The notes: a model not told the origin generated them from the sequence alone. A stretch of DNA of 64,000 bases from an uncultured Phycisphaerales bacterium (GCA_903845195.1 CAIMWO010000033.1:66347-130346), one strand, 5' to 3'. Shown: positions 36,350 through 46,653, numbered from the stretch's first letter. Program-made: numbers and translations.

Positions 36350-37456
36350 ATGAAAACGCCATTGCGAGGGAGACCCTCGCTTTCGCGAAACAGAATAATC
36401 AACGTTCTGAGGCAAGAGATTGCCGCCGGGGACTTGTCGCCGGAGAGTCGCCTGCCGCTGCGGACGGAACTGGTGAAGCGGTTCAATGTCTCGGTGCCCA
36501 CCCTGCAAAGCGCGATGAATCGCCTGAGGGAAGACGGATTCGTCGAATCCAAAGGGAAGTTGGGCACGTTTGTGGCCAAACGGCCGCCGTTCATGAGTAA
36601 CTATGCCTTCGTTTTTCCTTTTTATCCCGGTGCCAGCGATTGGACGGGATTCTGGACGGCGATGGTCGACGAGGCCCAGACGATCGAAAAGAGCGGGCAA
36701 CTGCGCGGAGGCAAGATCTCGCAATATTTCAACATCACCGACGGGCACCCGGACAACACCACGTATCAGGCGCTGCTCCGCGATGTGCGAGAACACCGCC
36801 TTGCCGGGCTGATGTTCGGCTCCCCACCGCACTTGATCGAGCAGACGCCCTTGGTGCAGGAAGCGGGAATACCGCGCGTCTGGATCGCGCAAGACCCGTC
36901 ACGGTTTCCCACCATGTGGATGGTGCGAATCGCAGCGGAGATGTTCCGGGACAAGGCGCTGGATTATCTGGTTGCACGAGGGCGCAAACGCGTCGCATTC
37001 CTGTATAACCCGGGTCAATTTGAAGGCGACCATAGCCCAGGCAATCCTCTCACCTTGGCGCTCGAGAAGCGCGGCATGTACTCGCACGAGTATTGGCGGC
37101 AGTACATATCGCCGGGAGCGCCGTTTGGCGCGCGGAATTGCGTGAACTTGATGATGCAGCACACCAATCAAGAGCGGCCCGACGCGTTAGTCATCGGTGA
37201 CGACAACCTGGTGAATCAAGCCGTCGCCGGGTTGCTGATGTCCGGCGTGCGTGTCGGAATTGATGTGGACGTTGTGGCGCACGCCAACTTTCCTCTGCCG
37301 GGGCCTTCGACGGAATTGCCGCTGCGCCGGTTGGGATTTGACGCCAAGCAAATCGTCGCGCGTTGCGTAGAGGCCATCGATCGCCAGCGCGCGGGCGAAA
37401 AGGAGCCACAGGTTCTGCCGGTTCCCGCGGTATGGGAAGACGAGATTACAAATTGA
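36350..37456 (+). CDS. GntR-type HTH with LacI-like periplasmic-binding-protein domain, transcriptional regulator
   Basis: LRQEIAAGDLSPESRLPLRTELVKRFNVSVPTLQSAMNRLREDGFVESKGKLGTFVAKRPP then GKRKVAFLY-like PBP fold ending LPVPAVW. Confidence 0.85.
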   Translation: MKTPLRGRPSLSRNRIINVLRQEIAAGDLSPESRLPLRTELVKRFNVSVPTLQSAMNRLREDGFVESKGKLGTFVAKRPPFMSNYAFVFPFYPGASDWTGFWTAMVDEAQTIEKSGQLRGGKISQYFNITDGHPDNTTYQALLRDVREHRLAGLMFGSPPHLIEQTPLVQEAGIPRVWIAQDPSRFPTMWMVRIAAEMFRDKALDYLVARGRKRVAFLYNPGQFEGDHSPGNPLTLALEKRGMYSHEYWRQYISPGAPFGARNCVNLMMQHTNQERPDALVIGDDNLVNQAVAGLLMSGVRVGIDVDVVAHANFPLPGPSTELPLRRLGFDAKQIVARCVEAIDRQRAGEKEPQVLPVPAVWEDEITN

Positions 37457-37563
37457 GATGGGGCGAGTGCGGCACCGTGGTGCGTAGGCAACACGAGGAA
37501 TGGGCGGGAAAAGATTGTTGCTGGCGGCGGTGGGGGTGACGGGGGTGGCGGGGGGGGATGGCC

Positions 37564-38481
37564 TCAAACGCTTTGTTGAGAATGCCGACGATCCGCCGCT
37601 GGAACTCCGATTGGCTGGAGGGCGTTGTAGGTTTCGAGAAGTTTGGTGATACGGTTTTCGGTGTTGGGGTGGGTGCGGAAGAGGTCCGAGAGGCCGCCGC
37701 CGTGGGTGAGGGGCATGACGATGAACATGTGGCGTTCGGCTGGGTTGACGTTCATGGGGATGCGGCGGTTGGCGAGGTCGAGTTTGCGCAGTGCACTGAT
37801 GAGGCCGTTGGGGGTGCCGGCGAGTTGGGCGCCGCGGGCGTCGGCGGCGTACTCGCGGCTGCGGCTGATGGCCAGTTGAATGAGCATGGCGGCGAGTGGG
37901 GCGAGGATGATCATCAGCAGAGCGCCGATCATGCCGAGGGGGTTTTCGCCGCCGCCGTCGCGATTTCGGCCGCCGCCGCCGGTCCACATCATGATCCAGG
38001 CGATCTGGCTGATGGCGCCGGCCATGATGGCGGCGATGGTGCTGATGAGGATGTCGCGGTGTTTGATGTGGGAAATTTCGTGGGCGAGGACGCCTTCGAG
38101 TTCCTGTTCGTTGAGCATATTCATGATGCCGGCGGTGACGCAGACGACGCCGTTGTTGGGGTTGCGTCCGGTGGCGAAGGCGTTGGGGGCCTGCTCGGGT
38201 GAGAAGTAGAGGCGGGGCATGGGGATGCCGGCGCGCTGGGCGAGGCGTTCGGTCAGGTCATAGAGTTCGGGGGCTTGCTCGCGCGAGACGGGTTGAGCGT
38301 GCACGGACATGAGGGCGAATTTGTCGGAGAAGAAATAGCTGACGAGGGACATGGCGCTGCCGAGGACAAAGCCGATGAGCATGCCCTGCGTGCTACCGAA
38401 GGCCCAGCCGATACCGAGGCAGAGGCCCATCATGAGGCCAAGGAGTGCGGCGGTTTTGAGAGCGTTGGTAAAGATGGTCAT
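37564..38481 (-). CDS. htpX: M48 family zinc metalloprotease HtpX
   Basis: LEGVLAHEISHIKHRDILISTIAA HExxH motif, YFSPEQAPNAFATGRNPNNGVVCVTAGIM, SREYAADARGAQLAG. Confidence 0.96.
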   Translation of the reverse strand: MTIFTNALKTAALLGLMMGLCLGIGWAFGSTQGMLIGFVLGSAMSLVSYFFSDKFALMSVHAQPVSREQAPELYDLTERLAQRAGIPMPRLYFSPEQAPNAFATGRNPNNGVVCVTAGIMNMLNEQELEGVLAHEISHIKHRDILISTIAAIMAGAISQIAWIMMWTGGGGRNRDGGGENPLGMIGALLMIILAPLAAMLIQLAISRSREYAADARGAQLAGTPNGLISALRKLDLANRRIPMNVNPAERHMFIVMPLTHGGGLSDLFRTHPNTENRITKLLETYNALQPIGVPAADRRHSQQSV

Positions 38482-38746
38482 TGGGTCAATCCTTATAACG
38501 ATGTGCGATGGCGCACAATCTCTTCGGAAGAGTACGCGGCAAAGAGGCGGGGGATCAGCAAGTGAAAATGTTGAAAAAGCGTACGATGGGGCTGCACGAT
38601 GCTGAAAAACCACAGATTCGGAAAGGTGTGATTCTGCTATCGGTCAAATTGTTTTTGATGAACTTCGTGTGCGCGAACTTCATCCGTCGGGCCGGCGGCG
38701 GAGCCGCACGGCTCTGAGGTGATGCTTGATTCTGGGGGGACTGCCT

Positions 38747-39490
38747 TTACTGCTGGGGCGGGTTCGTTGGGGGTGGGTTGACGGGGAAGCCGTAGGTGGG
38801 GGCGTCGGGGCCGTAGTCTTTGATGAGGAGGGGGGTGCCGCCGCGGTCGAGGTAGAGGAGGTAGAGTTGAGCGTGGAGGTGCCATTGGACGAACATCAGG
38901 TAGGTGATAACGGCGTAGATGCCGACGAAGAGCGCACAGAACCCGATCGGCGCGAGTACCATTCCGACCAATAGGACGACAATTTGCGAGAGCAATATTT
39001 GGGCCCACATGCGAGTGATGAAGTCTTTGATCCAATCGAATTTAAAGGCGCCGCCGATGTCTTGGAGCAAGGTTGCACGAATCACAATCGGCAGCGAAAA
39101 CAGGTTGAACACCAGGATCAGGGGAATGTAGAGCAGAAATCCGCAGGCCATTCCCGCGATGGGCCAGAATGGTCCTTTGTCGGCCATCGAGATGCCGATG
39201 AATACCGGCACATAGATCACACAGATGAATGGCACTAAGATCAACGATGCCAGCAGCGTCGCCACGAACGGGTATACGCCGCGGGAGAGGTATTGGGAGA
39301 ATTTGTTGAAGTCAAAATCCGGTGGCGATGCGGCGTGATCGAGGATCAGGGCGCGTTTGACGCTGAAGCTGTAACCCAAGAGGACGATGGGACCGATGAT
39401 CGGGATCAGGATACAGACGGCCGCTTGTAGCAGGTTCATGCCCCAGCGCGGGCTGTTGAAGAGGAATTTGAAGGCTTGGCCGAAGTTCAT
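38747..39490 (-). CDS. DUF4013-like membrane protein
   Basis: LLQAAVCILIPIIGPIVLLGYSFSVKRALI ... multiple TM; family from memory. Confidence 0.65.
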   Translation of the reverse strand: MNFGQAFKFLFNSPRWGMNLLQAAVCILIPIIGPIVLLGYSFSVKRALILDHAASPPDFDFNKFSQYLSRGVYPFVATLLASLILVPFICVIYVPVFIGISMADKGPFWPIAGMACGFLLYIPLILVFNLFSLPIVIRATLLQDIGGAFKFDWIKDFITRMWAQILLSQIVVLLVGMVLAPIGFCALFVGIYAVITYLMFVQWHLHAQLYLLYLDRGGTPLLIKDYGPDAPTYGFPVNPPPTNPPQQ

Positions 39491-39616
39491 AGAAGCTCCC
39501 GTGAAAGCGTGGCGAGTCGTATTGTACGGCGTACCCCGCCGGCGCGATACGGCGGTTGCGGCAGACTCGGTGCGGCCGTAGATTGGGGCCGTTCAATCTC
39601 GCATTGGAGAACTTCC

Positions 39617-40120
39617 GTGACTCAGCCGCCAACGAATCCGTTACCCCTGGACTACCAGAGTTTTTCGCCGGCCAACAGCAAAGATCGCAAACTCGCCGGC
39701 CGTAGCAGTATTATTCTGGGGGGATTTCTTGCGTTCATCGGAAGTTGCCTCGGCTTGGGATTGGTCGCCGAAGCAGCAAGTGTATCGAGCGGATCGGGAA
39801 GTGCCCCGGCCACCCTAAAGATCGTGATGGGTGTGATTTGCGTTCTGGGGATATGGGTCATAGGCACTATTTTTATATGGGGAGGTATCGCACTTCGCCG
39901 CGGCGGCCGGCGTTCGCCGGTGGTTGTACTCGTCGCGGCCTGCGTGATGGAACTGTTGAGCGTTTTCTATTTATGCACCGCTATAGCGTTCACATTTTTT
40001 GGATCCAAACCAATGAACGCGAATGTTCTCGTTCTGGTGTTCTCGGTGCTGCTGGTTGCCGGCGTGGGCCAGTTGATTTGGCTGCTGATCAAGATTCTGC
40101 GGGAGCCGCAGGTTTCCTGA
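39617..40120 (+). CDS. Membrane protein, unknown function
   Basis: GTG start, four hydrophobic segments. Confidence 0.55.
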   Translation: MTQPPTNPLPLDYQSFSPANSKDRKLAGRSSIILGGFLAFIGSCLGLGLVAEAASVSSGSGSAPATLKIVMGVICVLGIWVIGTIFIWGGIALRRGGRRSPVVVLVAACVMELLSVFYLCTAIAFTFFGSKPMNANVLVLVFSVLLVAGVGQLIWLLIKILREPQVS

Positions 40121-40142
40121 TTCAACTGGGAATAGATGGGCG

Positions 40143-40979
40143 TTACGCAATGGCCTTGCGGATGGCGAGGCATTGGGTGAGGAGGGATTCCAACTGATCC
40201 AGCGGGAAGATGGTGGCGGAATCGGAGGGGGATTTTTCGGGGTTGGGGTGGACTTCGATGAAGAGGCCATTGACGCCGGCGGCGACGGAGGCGCGGGCGA
40301 GGAGGGGGACGAATTGGCGCTGGCCGGCGGTGGCGTGGCCGAGGCCGCCGGGGAGCTGGGTGGAGTGCGTGGCGTCCATGAGGACGGGTGTGCCGCCGTT
40401 GGGGCCTTTTTCGCCGAGTTCCTGCATCTGGGGGATGCCGGTGAAATCGTTGACGAGGCGGTTGTAGCCGAAGAAGGTGCCGCGCTCGATGAGGAGAACT
40501 TTTTTGTTGCCGGTGGAGTGAACTTTGTCGACGGCGTTGGCCATTTCCCAGGGCGCCATGAACTGGCCTTTTTTGATGCTGACGGCTTTGCCGGTGTTGC
40601 CGGCGGCGAGGAGGAGATCGGTCTGGCGGCAGAGGAAGGCGGGGATCTGGAGGATGTCGCAGACCTGGGCGACGGGGGCGGCCTGGTCGGATTCATGGAT
40701 GTCGGTGGTGACGGGCAGTCCGGTCTGGGCTTTGATTTGCGCGAGGATATCGAGTCCTTTTTCGAGGCCGTGGCCGCGGAAGGATTTTGCGGAGGAGCGG
40801 TTGGCCTTGTCGAAGGAGGCTTTGAAGATGTAGGGGAGGGCGAGCTTTTTGGCGAGGGCCTGCACGGTGGTGGCGATGTGGAGCGAGACTTCGAGCGATT
40901 CGATCACGCAGGGTCCGGCGATGAGGAGGAAGTCTTTGGAGGGCGTGTAAGTGATGGGGCCGATGGCGATGGGTTGCAT
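40143..40979 (-). CDS. kdsA: 3-deoxy-8-phosphooctulonate synthase
   Basis: LLIAGPCVIESLEVSL, FKASFDKANRSSAKSFRGHGLEKGL, VTTDIHESDQAAPVAQVCDILQIPAFLCRQTDLL, LIERGTFFGYNRLVNDF. Confidence 0.97.
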   Translation of the reverse strand: MQPIAIGPITYTPSKDFLLIAGPCVIESLEVSLHIATTVQALAKKLALPYIFKASFDKANRSSAKSFRGHGLEKGLDILAQIKAQTGLPVTTDIHESDQAAPVAQVCDILQIPAFLCRQTDLLLAAGNTGKAVSIKKGQFMAPWEMANAVDKVHSTGNKKVLLIERGTFFGYNRLVNDFTGIPQMQELGEKGPNGGTPVLMDATHSTQLPGGLGHATAGQRQFVPLLARASVAAGVNGLFIEVHPNPEKSPSDSATIFPLDQLESLLTQCLAIRKAIA

Positions 40980-40986
40980 GTGCGGT

Positions 40987-41036
40987 TCCGTGGTTCGTGG
41001 TTCGTGAATCGTGGTTCGTGGTTCGTGGTTCGTGAA
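40987..41036 (-). repeat. Family-B repeat upstream of kdsA
   Basis: CCGTGGTTCGTGGTTCGTGAATCGTGGTTCGTGGTTCGTGGTTCGTGAAGC. Confidence 0.85.
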
Positions 41037-41130
41037 GCGGGATTATAGGAGATTTTGGGTTGGGGGTCACTTGATAGGGGGCAGTAATCGGAGATCAAGA
41101 ATGCCGGGATTATGAATGACCGCTGTCGTG

Positions 41131-43701
41131 TTACGCAGCGGTGCGGGCGGGGTCGGGTTCGGCGCGGGGGGTGGGGGCGAGGGATTCGTAGGTGAAGGTT
41201 TTGGCGGAGGGTTTGTGGCGGTTGGCGAAGAGTGCTTCGAGAATCACGAGCATGAGGACCATTCCGAGCATACCGGGGGCGAGGGTGGTGCCTTCGGATT
41301 GTTTTTCGAGGAGTTTGAGGAGGTCCTGGGCGGTGGAGGCGATGAGGGCGGGGCGGGCGGTGGGGGTTTCGCGCGAGAGGGCGTCGACGTCGGTGGGAAG
41401 AAGATCCGCTTCTTCCGAGGGCGGATTGACGACGAACATGCCGGTGATTTTGCGGTCGGAGGAGATCCACGTGTAGGTGCCTTCAGCGAGGGTTTTGTCG
41501 AAGTACCAGCGCGGGACATCGCCGGACATGATGGAGCGGACGTTGAGGATTTGCTTGGCGGGCGTAGTGATGTCGAGGGTGAGACCGGCGCTGGCGGTGG
41601 GAACGGCGATGAGCATGTTTTGGCCGGGCTCGAAGGAGGTTTCGTTTTTGATGTGGCCGGAGTCTCCCAAGGCCATGCGCGAGGCCATGGGGACGAGGAG
41701 GCTGGTGCTGCCGAGGTTCGACCAGGCGGCGGAGGGGGAGGAGAGGACGGTGTAGATTTCGCCGGTGGCGCTGCCGGGGCCGGATTGCTGGGTGATGAGC
41801 AGGGAGCCGTCGGCGAGTTTGGAAATGGGGTGGCCATGCTGGGCTTGGTTGGCCTGGAGCGCCCAGCGGCCGGTGATAATGACGGAGCGGAAGGGTTCCT
41901 GATTGTCGTAGAGGTTGGCGAAGATGTCGGCGCTCAGATCGACCCAGTCGATGGTGGAGCCGACAGCGGAGACGACGGGGGCGTTGAGCGGGGCGGGGAG
42001 CAATTCGCGGGGCGTCAGGACAGCGTTGTAATTGTTGGCGTCGATGGACGGGCCGAGGATCCAGATGATGCGGCCGCCGGCGCCGCCGGAGCCACCGGAC
42101 TTGCTGTACTTCACGAGTGCGTCGGCGAGGGGCTCGGAAATGCGGGGGACATCACACAGAAAGACCGCCGCATAGCCGGAGAGGCCGGCGGCGTCGGCGA
42201 TCTGGCTGGCGGTGCGGTAAGTGGGTTTGATGGACCAGGGCTGTCCTTGGCGATCTTTGGTTGCGCCGAACGGATCGAGCGCGGCATTAAGGTAGAAGGC
42301 GGCGGAGCGCGAGCGTGGGCCGGCGTTGCCGGCGCTATCAGGGCCGATGACGAGCACGCGGATCTGCTCGGCGACGTTGAGCACCAGTTGCCGCTGGTTG
42401 TCCCATTCCATGGCATCCTGGCCGTTTTTGAGTTTGAGTGTGTAGCGGTGATAGCCGGGAGAGGTGAGGCGATAGGCGATCTTGATGGTGGCGCGGGCGG
42501 AGGGAGATCCGGCGGGGCCGAGTTGCACGCGTGGGGCGATTTCGGGGACGAGGCGGTCGTCGACGTAGAGAGCGAGATCCTGGACGTCGGCGGCGTCGCC
42601 GTTGTTGAGGATGGTGGCATCGAAGGTGATCTCGGAGCCGACGACGGGTTGCCCGCCGCCCTGGGCGACGAGGAACGAAGCGATGCCGACATCTGCGGGT
42701 GGTGAACCTTGCGCCAGGGGCATCAAGACGACTTGCGTGTCTTTGGCGTTGGGGACGTCTTTGAGGGAGGCGAGGACATCGGCATCGGCGAATGCGGGTC
42801 GGGCGAAGTCGGAAAGAATGATCAGCATGCGGTTGGGCTGCTGGGTGTTAGAGAGGATCGTCAGGGCTGTGCGGATGCGTTCCTTCATCGGCTTGGCGCG
42901 GCCGACGGTGGCGAGTTTGTCGACGTAACCGAGCAGCGAGGTGGTGTCCGAGGTGAGGGCATCGGAGGCGGGTGTAGCGCCGGGGTTGGTGGCCAGCACG
43001 ACGGCTTCGGCGGGATGCAGGGCTTCGACGAGCAGTTGGCGGACTTGTTCCTTCGCGCGTTGGCAGCGTGAGATGGAATCCTGCCGGGCGAGCATGGAAT
43101 GAGAATTGTCGAGGATGATCGCCACGGCGGTGGACTGTCCGGAGAACTCGCCGGAGTCGCCGGAGAAGTAGCGGTTGGTGCCCAGGCCAAAGGCGGCATA
43201 TCCCGAGAGGATGAGGGCGAGAATGAGTGCCGCGGCAGAGAGGGACCAATACTTGGCAGGCTGTGGTTTGGCGGCGGCGGGGGCGCGGAGGGCATGGGCG
43301 GGCAGGAGTTCTTCGGCGGAAGTTGGGGCCGGGGTGGATTTGGATTGATCGATGGCGGAAGTGATCCAGACGGCGGCGAGTACGAGCAAGCCCATGCCGA
43401 CGACGAGCATAATGATGAAGGAGTAAGCGAGAGTGGATGAGCCGCCGCGGATGAGGGGATGGGCGATGGCCATGGCGGCCAGGGCCAGCACGGCCATTCT
43501 CAGGGCCAGGAGCAGCCATTGTTCAAGTTGGCGGCGGCGGGAGGTTTTTTGTGCGGTGATTTTGAGGAAGCGCAGCGTGGGAAACGGCACGATGGGGGAG
43601 CGGATGCGATTCAGCAGGTGCAGCACCACCGGGATGCCGGCAGCCAGTAGGCCGATGAGCATCAGAGGGTCGGAGAAGGTGATGGCGGCGAGCAGAGGCA
43701 T
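41131..43701 (-). CDS. BatA/VWA-domain membrane protein
   Basis: FSDPLMLIGLLAAGIPVVLHLLNRIRSPIVPFPTLRFLK (BatA N-terminal region), STAVAIILDNSHSM MIDAS-like. Confidence 0.85.
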   Translation of the reverse strand: MPLLAAITFSDPLMLIGLLAAGIPVVLHLLNRIRSPIVPFPTLRFLKITAQKTSRRRQLEQWLLLALRMAVLALAAMAIAHPLIRGGSSTLAYSFIIMLVVGMGLLVLAAVWITSAIDQSKSTPAPTSAEELLPAHALRAPAAAKPQPAKYWSLSAAALILALILSGYAAFGLGTNRYFSGDSGEFSGQSTAVAIILDNSHSMLARQDSISRCQRAKEQVRQLLVEALHPAEAVVLATNPGATPASDALTSDTTSLLGYVDKLATVGRAKPMKERIRTALTILSNTQQPNRMLIILSDFARPAFADADVLASLKDVPNAKDTQVVLMPLAQGSPPADVGIASFLVAQGGGQPVVGSEITFDATILNNGDAADVQDLALYVDDRLVPEIAPRVQLGPAGSPSARATIKIAYRLTSPGYHRYTLKLKNGQDAMEWDNQRQLVLNVAEQIRVLVIGPDSAGNAGPRSRSAAFYLNAALDPFGATKDRQGQPWSIKPTYRTASQIADAAGLSGYAAVFLCDVPRISEPLADALVKYSKSGGSGGAGGRIIWILGPSIDANNYNAVLTPRELLPAPLNAPVVSAVGSTIDWVDLSADIFANLYDNQEPFRSVIITGRWALQANQAQHGHPISKLADGSLLITQQSGPGSATGEIYTVLSSPSAAWSNLGSTSLLVPMASRMALGDSGHIKNETSFEPGQNMLIAVPTASAGLTLDITTPAKQILNVRSIMSGDVPRWYFDKTLAEGTYTWISSDRKITGMFVVNPPSEEADLLPTDVDALSRETPTARPALIASTAQDLLKLLEKQSEGTTLAPGMLGMVLMLVILEALFANRHKPSAKTFTYESLAPTPRAEPDPARTAA

Positions 43702-43848
43702 TACTCACACAGTCTAGTGGACCGGCGGATAATTGCCCAACGCTCGCCAGCACCAGATATTCTCCTTGACGTTCCATTCTGTATGCTCATATTCTTTGCA
43801 ATTGATGCATAATCCGGCAGGCGAGCGGCATCTATCCGGGCAAGGTGC

Positions 43849-46653
43849 ATGATGAACAGCGATGAACGGTTACTGGAGATGTACGCGCGGTCGCGGGATG
43901 CGGAGGCGTATGCGGAGCTGAGCCGGCGGCATTTGGGGCTGGTGTATGGGACGTGCCTGCGGATTCTGAGGAATCCCAGCGATGCGGAAGATGCGGCACA
44001 GGAATGCTTTTTGAAATTGGCCGGGCAGGCGGGGAAAGTGCGGTCGTCGCTGCCGGGGTGGCTTCATGCACAGGCACGGGGCGAGGCGCTCATCATGTTG
44101 CGCAAGGCGCGACGGCGCAGGAAATATGAGCAGCAGTTGGAACAGGAAGAGCAGGGCTCGGAAGCCCGCGTGGTGGCCGCAGATGTGGATCGGGCGCTGA
44201 CGGAGATTCCGGAAGAGCTGCGCGTGTGCATTCTGATGCGGTATTTCCAATCGCGATCGCAAGCGGAAATCGCGAAGGAGTTGGGAGTCGATCAATCCAC
44301 GATCTCGCGGCGGATCGATCGCGGCATCGAGATGCTGCGCTCGAAACTGGCGAAATCTGGCGACACAATGCCGGCAGCGGTGGTGGGCTTGTTTCTGGAG
44401 CAGGGCGCGATGGTGCCTGCGCCGGCGACACTGCAAGCGGCAGTTGCGAAGTTGGCGCTGGCGGGCGTCGGTGGATCGGCTGCTGCGGCGACGATTGGGG
44501 TGGGCGTGAAGGTGTTCATTGCAGCGGTGCTGCTCGTTTCTGCGGGGGTGGCGTTGGTGGTGGTTCAAATGCATAGAAAGGCGGCAATGATGGCAACGCC
44601 GTTGGCAGAGACTCATCCGGTGGATTACAGCGGCATCCGCCTTACCGGTTTCGGGATGCGCGAGGATTCCGTTTCGCTGGCGGTGCGGGCGGCCGCGCGG
44701 GCACTGACTAAAGATGCTGATTATGAACGCCTGTATTGTCTTTCCGGGAATGCTTTTGCGCCGGCCATTGATACGGCCGAGGGATGTACATCCTGGTGGC
44801 ACGTGAAGGCACCGATGGGCACGCAGAATCTTCCACTCATGGCGCAAAGCCTTGGACTTGAAGCGACGCCCATCGCGCAGATCAAGTTTGCAGCAACGCC
44901 GACGCGCGAACAGGAGAACGCGTTTGTACGGCAATCCGTGCCGGCGATCCGCGCCGCCATGGCGTCCGGGGCCGTCGTTGTGACCGAGGGCGGGTGGGAT
45001 GAAGCGAATGCGTGGGACTGGGCCGGTGTTGTCACGAGCGTCAGCGCAGATGGGGAGGTTAGAGGCGCAACGCTTAGTCCTGCGACGCTCGATGGTCATG
45101 TCAACGTGCCGATGACCTGGGCGCGGAGTCTTTGGGCGATTCGCCCTGCGGCCAGCGCACAGACACAAACCGATCTGGCGATGCTGAAACTGGCCGTCGC
45201 ACGGATTCGCGGCAGCGGCGTCTATGAAGAGAAGAAGGGAAAGCTTTACGGCCTTCCGGCGATGGACAAATGGATCGCCCAGATGCGTACGGTTCGCGGG
45301 TTCTGCGGCGAGTGCTTCGGGCGAAAGCCACGGCGCGGGGTGACGGATTCCAATGACAACGATGGCCGCTTGTACGATGCCGCGAAGATCGTCGCGCGGC
45401 AGCTTCGCGCCATCACGTCATTGCCGCCCGATGCCAAGCCTTATATTGACGCCGCGGCCGGTCATTACGATCGCATCGCGGCGTTGCTTGAGAAACCTGT
45501 GAATACGCGTGGGTTCTACGACACGCTCGACAGTCTCGAAGCCCAGCAGGCCTATGCTGCGTCGGTGCTCGAGCCCGCCAAGGCGGCGATGTCGGCGGCA
45601 TGCACGGAAATGGAACTGGCGCTCGGCGCTGCGGAAGGTGCGGTTCTGCTACCGAAAGTCGCACGCACGTTTGATGCGCTTTCGCTCGACGATTGCGACC
45701 AGAACGCGACGCGCACCGATCTCCGGATGCGCTGGATCGTCATGCGTGCCGCCGGTGTCGATGATGTTCCGTACGATCATCTCGTGATGCTCTCCGGCTT
45801 CGGCACATCCTTTGGCTATCATCCGCAGAAATTTTTCGTGATGTATCGCGTCCCGGACGATGGCGCAGTAACCGAGCGCCGCCTGATCGAGGGCACGGGT
45901 TTCGGATGGCAGTGGCTGCCCAGGTGCAAATCTCCGGAAGAGGCTTGGGCCATCATCAAGGAAAGCGTCGATGGGGGGCGTCCGGTGCAGGCCAGTTGGT
46001 ACGACCATTTCCTCTGCGCCGGATACATCCCGGCACACGACCCGGCGGCACGCAAGGTTTTCGTCCTGGGCAAATGGGCTCCGCCCACGTGGCTCACATG
46101 GGATGATCTGGCGAATTGGATCAAGGATGACGGCCGATTGGGACGGCCCACCGGACAGAAGATGTCGCGCCAGGATCTTTCTTCCGAACTGCTTGCCCGG
46201 TCGGTTGAGTATGCCCGCCACGATCCCCGCGCCAATGACTCCTCCATGAAGGATGCTTCATTCGGGCTTGCCGGGATGGAAAAATTTGCGTCCGACGTCG
46301 CAGACGTGACCCGGACTTACGACGCCTTCAATGCCGGGTGGTTGGGCTGTCATTGCGTCAATCGGCAATCGGGCGGGAGAAAATTTGCCGCCACGTGGCT
46401 CTTACGCCTGGCCGGGACGAAAGGCGGAGCGGAAGCCGAGCATCTTCGCAAGGCAGCGGATCTCTACGCACGGGAATATGCGATGTGGGAGGAATTCCGC
46501 ATCCTCCTGCAGGGCAGCACGACCGAGGAGAGACGTTCGCGCTGGGGGAATCCGGTCAGCCGGGCCCAGGGTGCGGCGATCATTCGTCAAGCTCTTGAAC
46601 TGGAGAGAGCGGCAGTAACGGAACTCGACATAGTAGCCTTTCCGGCCCCATAG
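43849..46653 (+). CDS. ECF sigma-70 factor fused via a TM segment to a duplicated BtrH/C39-like C-terminal region
   Basis: Sigma2: YAELSRRHLGLVYGTCLRILRNPSDAEDAAQECFLKLA; sigma4: LTEIPEELRVCILMRYFQSRSQAEIAKELGVDQSTISRRIDRGIEMLRSKL; TM: VFIAAVLLVSAGVALVVV; C-terminal halves YERLYCLSGNAFAPAI and YDHLVMLSGFGTSFGY. Confidence 0.85.
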   Translation: MMNSDERLLEMYARSRDAEAYAELSRRHLGLVYGTCLRILRNPSDAEDAAQECFLKLAGQAGKVRSSLPGWLHAQARGEALIMLRKARRRRKYEQQLEQEEQGSEARVVAADVDRALTEIPEELRVCILMRYFQSRSQAEIAKELGVDQSTISRRIDRGIEMLRSKLAKSGDTMPAAVVGLFLEQGAMVPAPATLQAAVAKLALAGVGGSAAAATIGVGVKVFIAAVLLVSAGVALVVVQMHRKAAMMATPLAETHPVDYSGIRLTGFGMREDSVSLAVRAAARALTKDADYERLYCLSGNAFAPAIDTAEGCTSWWHVKAPMGTQNLPLMAQSLGLEATPIAQIKFAATPTREQENAFVRQSVPAIRAAMASGAVVVTEGGWDEANAWDWAGVVTSVSADGEVRGATLSPATLDGHVNVPMTWARSLWAIRPAASAQTQTDLAMLKLAVARIRGSGVYEEKKGKLYGLPAMDKWIAQMRTVRGFCGECFGRKPRRGVTDSNDNDGRLYDAAKIVARQLRAITSLPPDAKPYIDAAAGHYDRIAALLEKPVNTRGFYDTLDSLEAQQAYAASVLEPAKAAMSAACTEMELALGAAEGAVLLPKVARTFDALSLDDCDQNATRTDLRMRWIVMRAAGVDDVPYDHLVMLSGFGTSFGYHPQKFFVMYRVPDDGAVTERRLIEGTGFGWQWLPRCKSPEEAWAIIKESVDGGRPVQASWYDHFLCAGYIPAHDPAARKVFVLGKWAPPTWLTWDDLANWIKDDGRLGRPTGQKMSRQDLSSELLARSVEYARHDPRANDSSMKDASFGLAGMEKFASDVADVTRTYDAFNAGWLGCHCVNRQSGGRKFAATWLLRLAGTKGGAEAEHLRKAADLYAREYAMWEEFRILLQGSTTEERRSRWGNPVSRAQGAAIIRQALELERAAVTELDIVAFPAP

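Noticed and set aside
41116-42705. 529-aa Gly-rich + strand ORF opposite the BatA/VWA gene (also 6722-8113, 8068-9141, 57857-58888)
   Set aside because: Gly/Glu/Asp/Val-rich reading produced by skewed third-position composition; real genes lie on the other strand.
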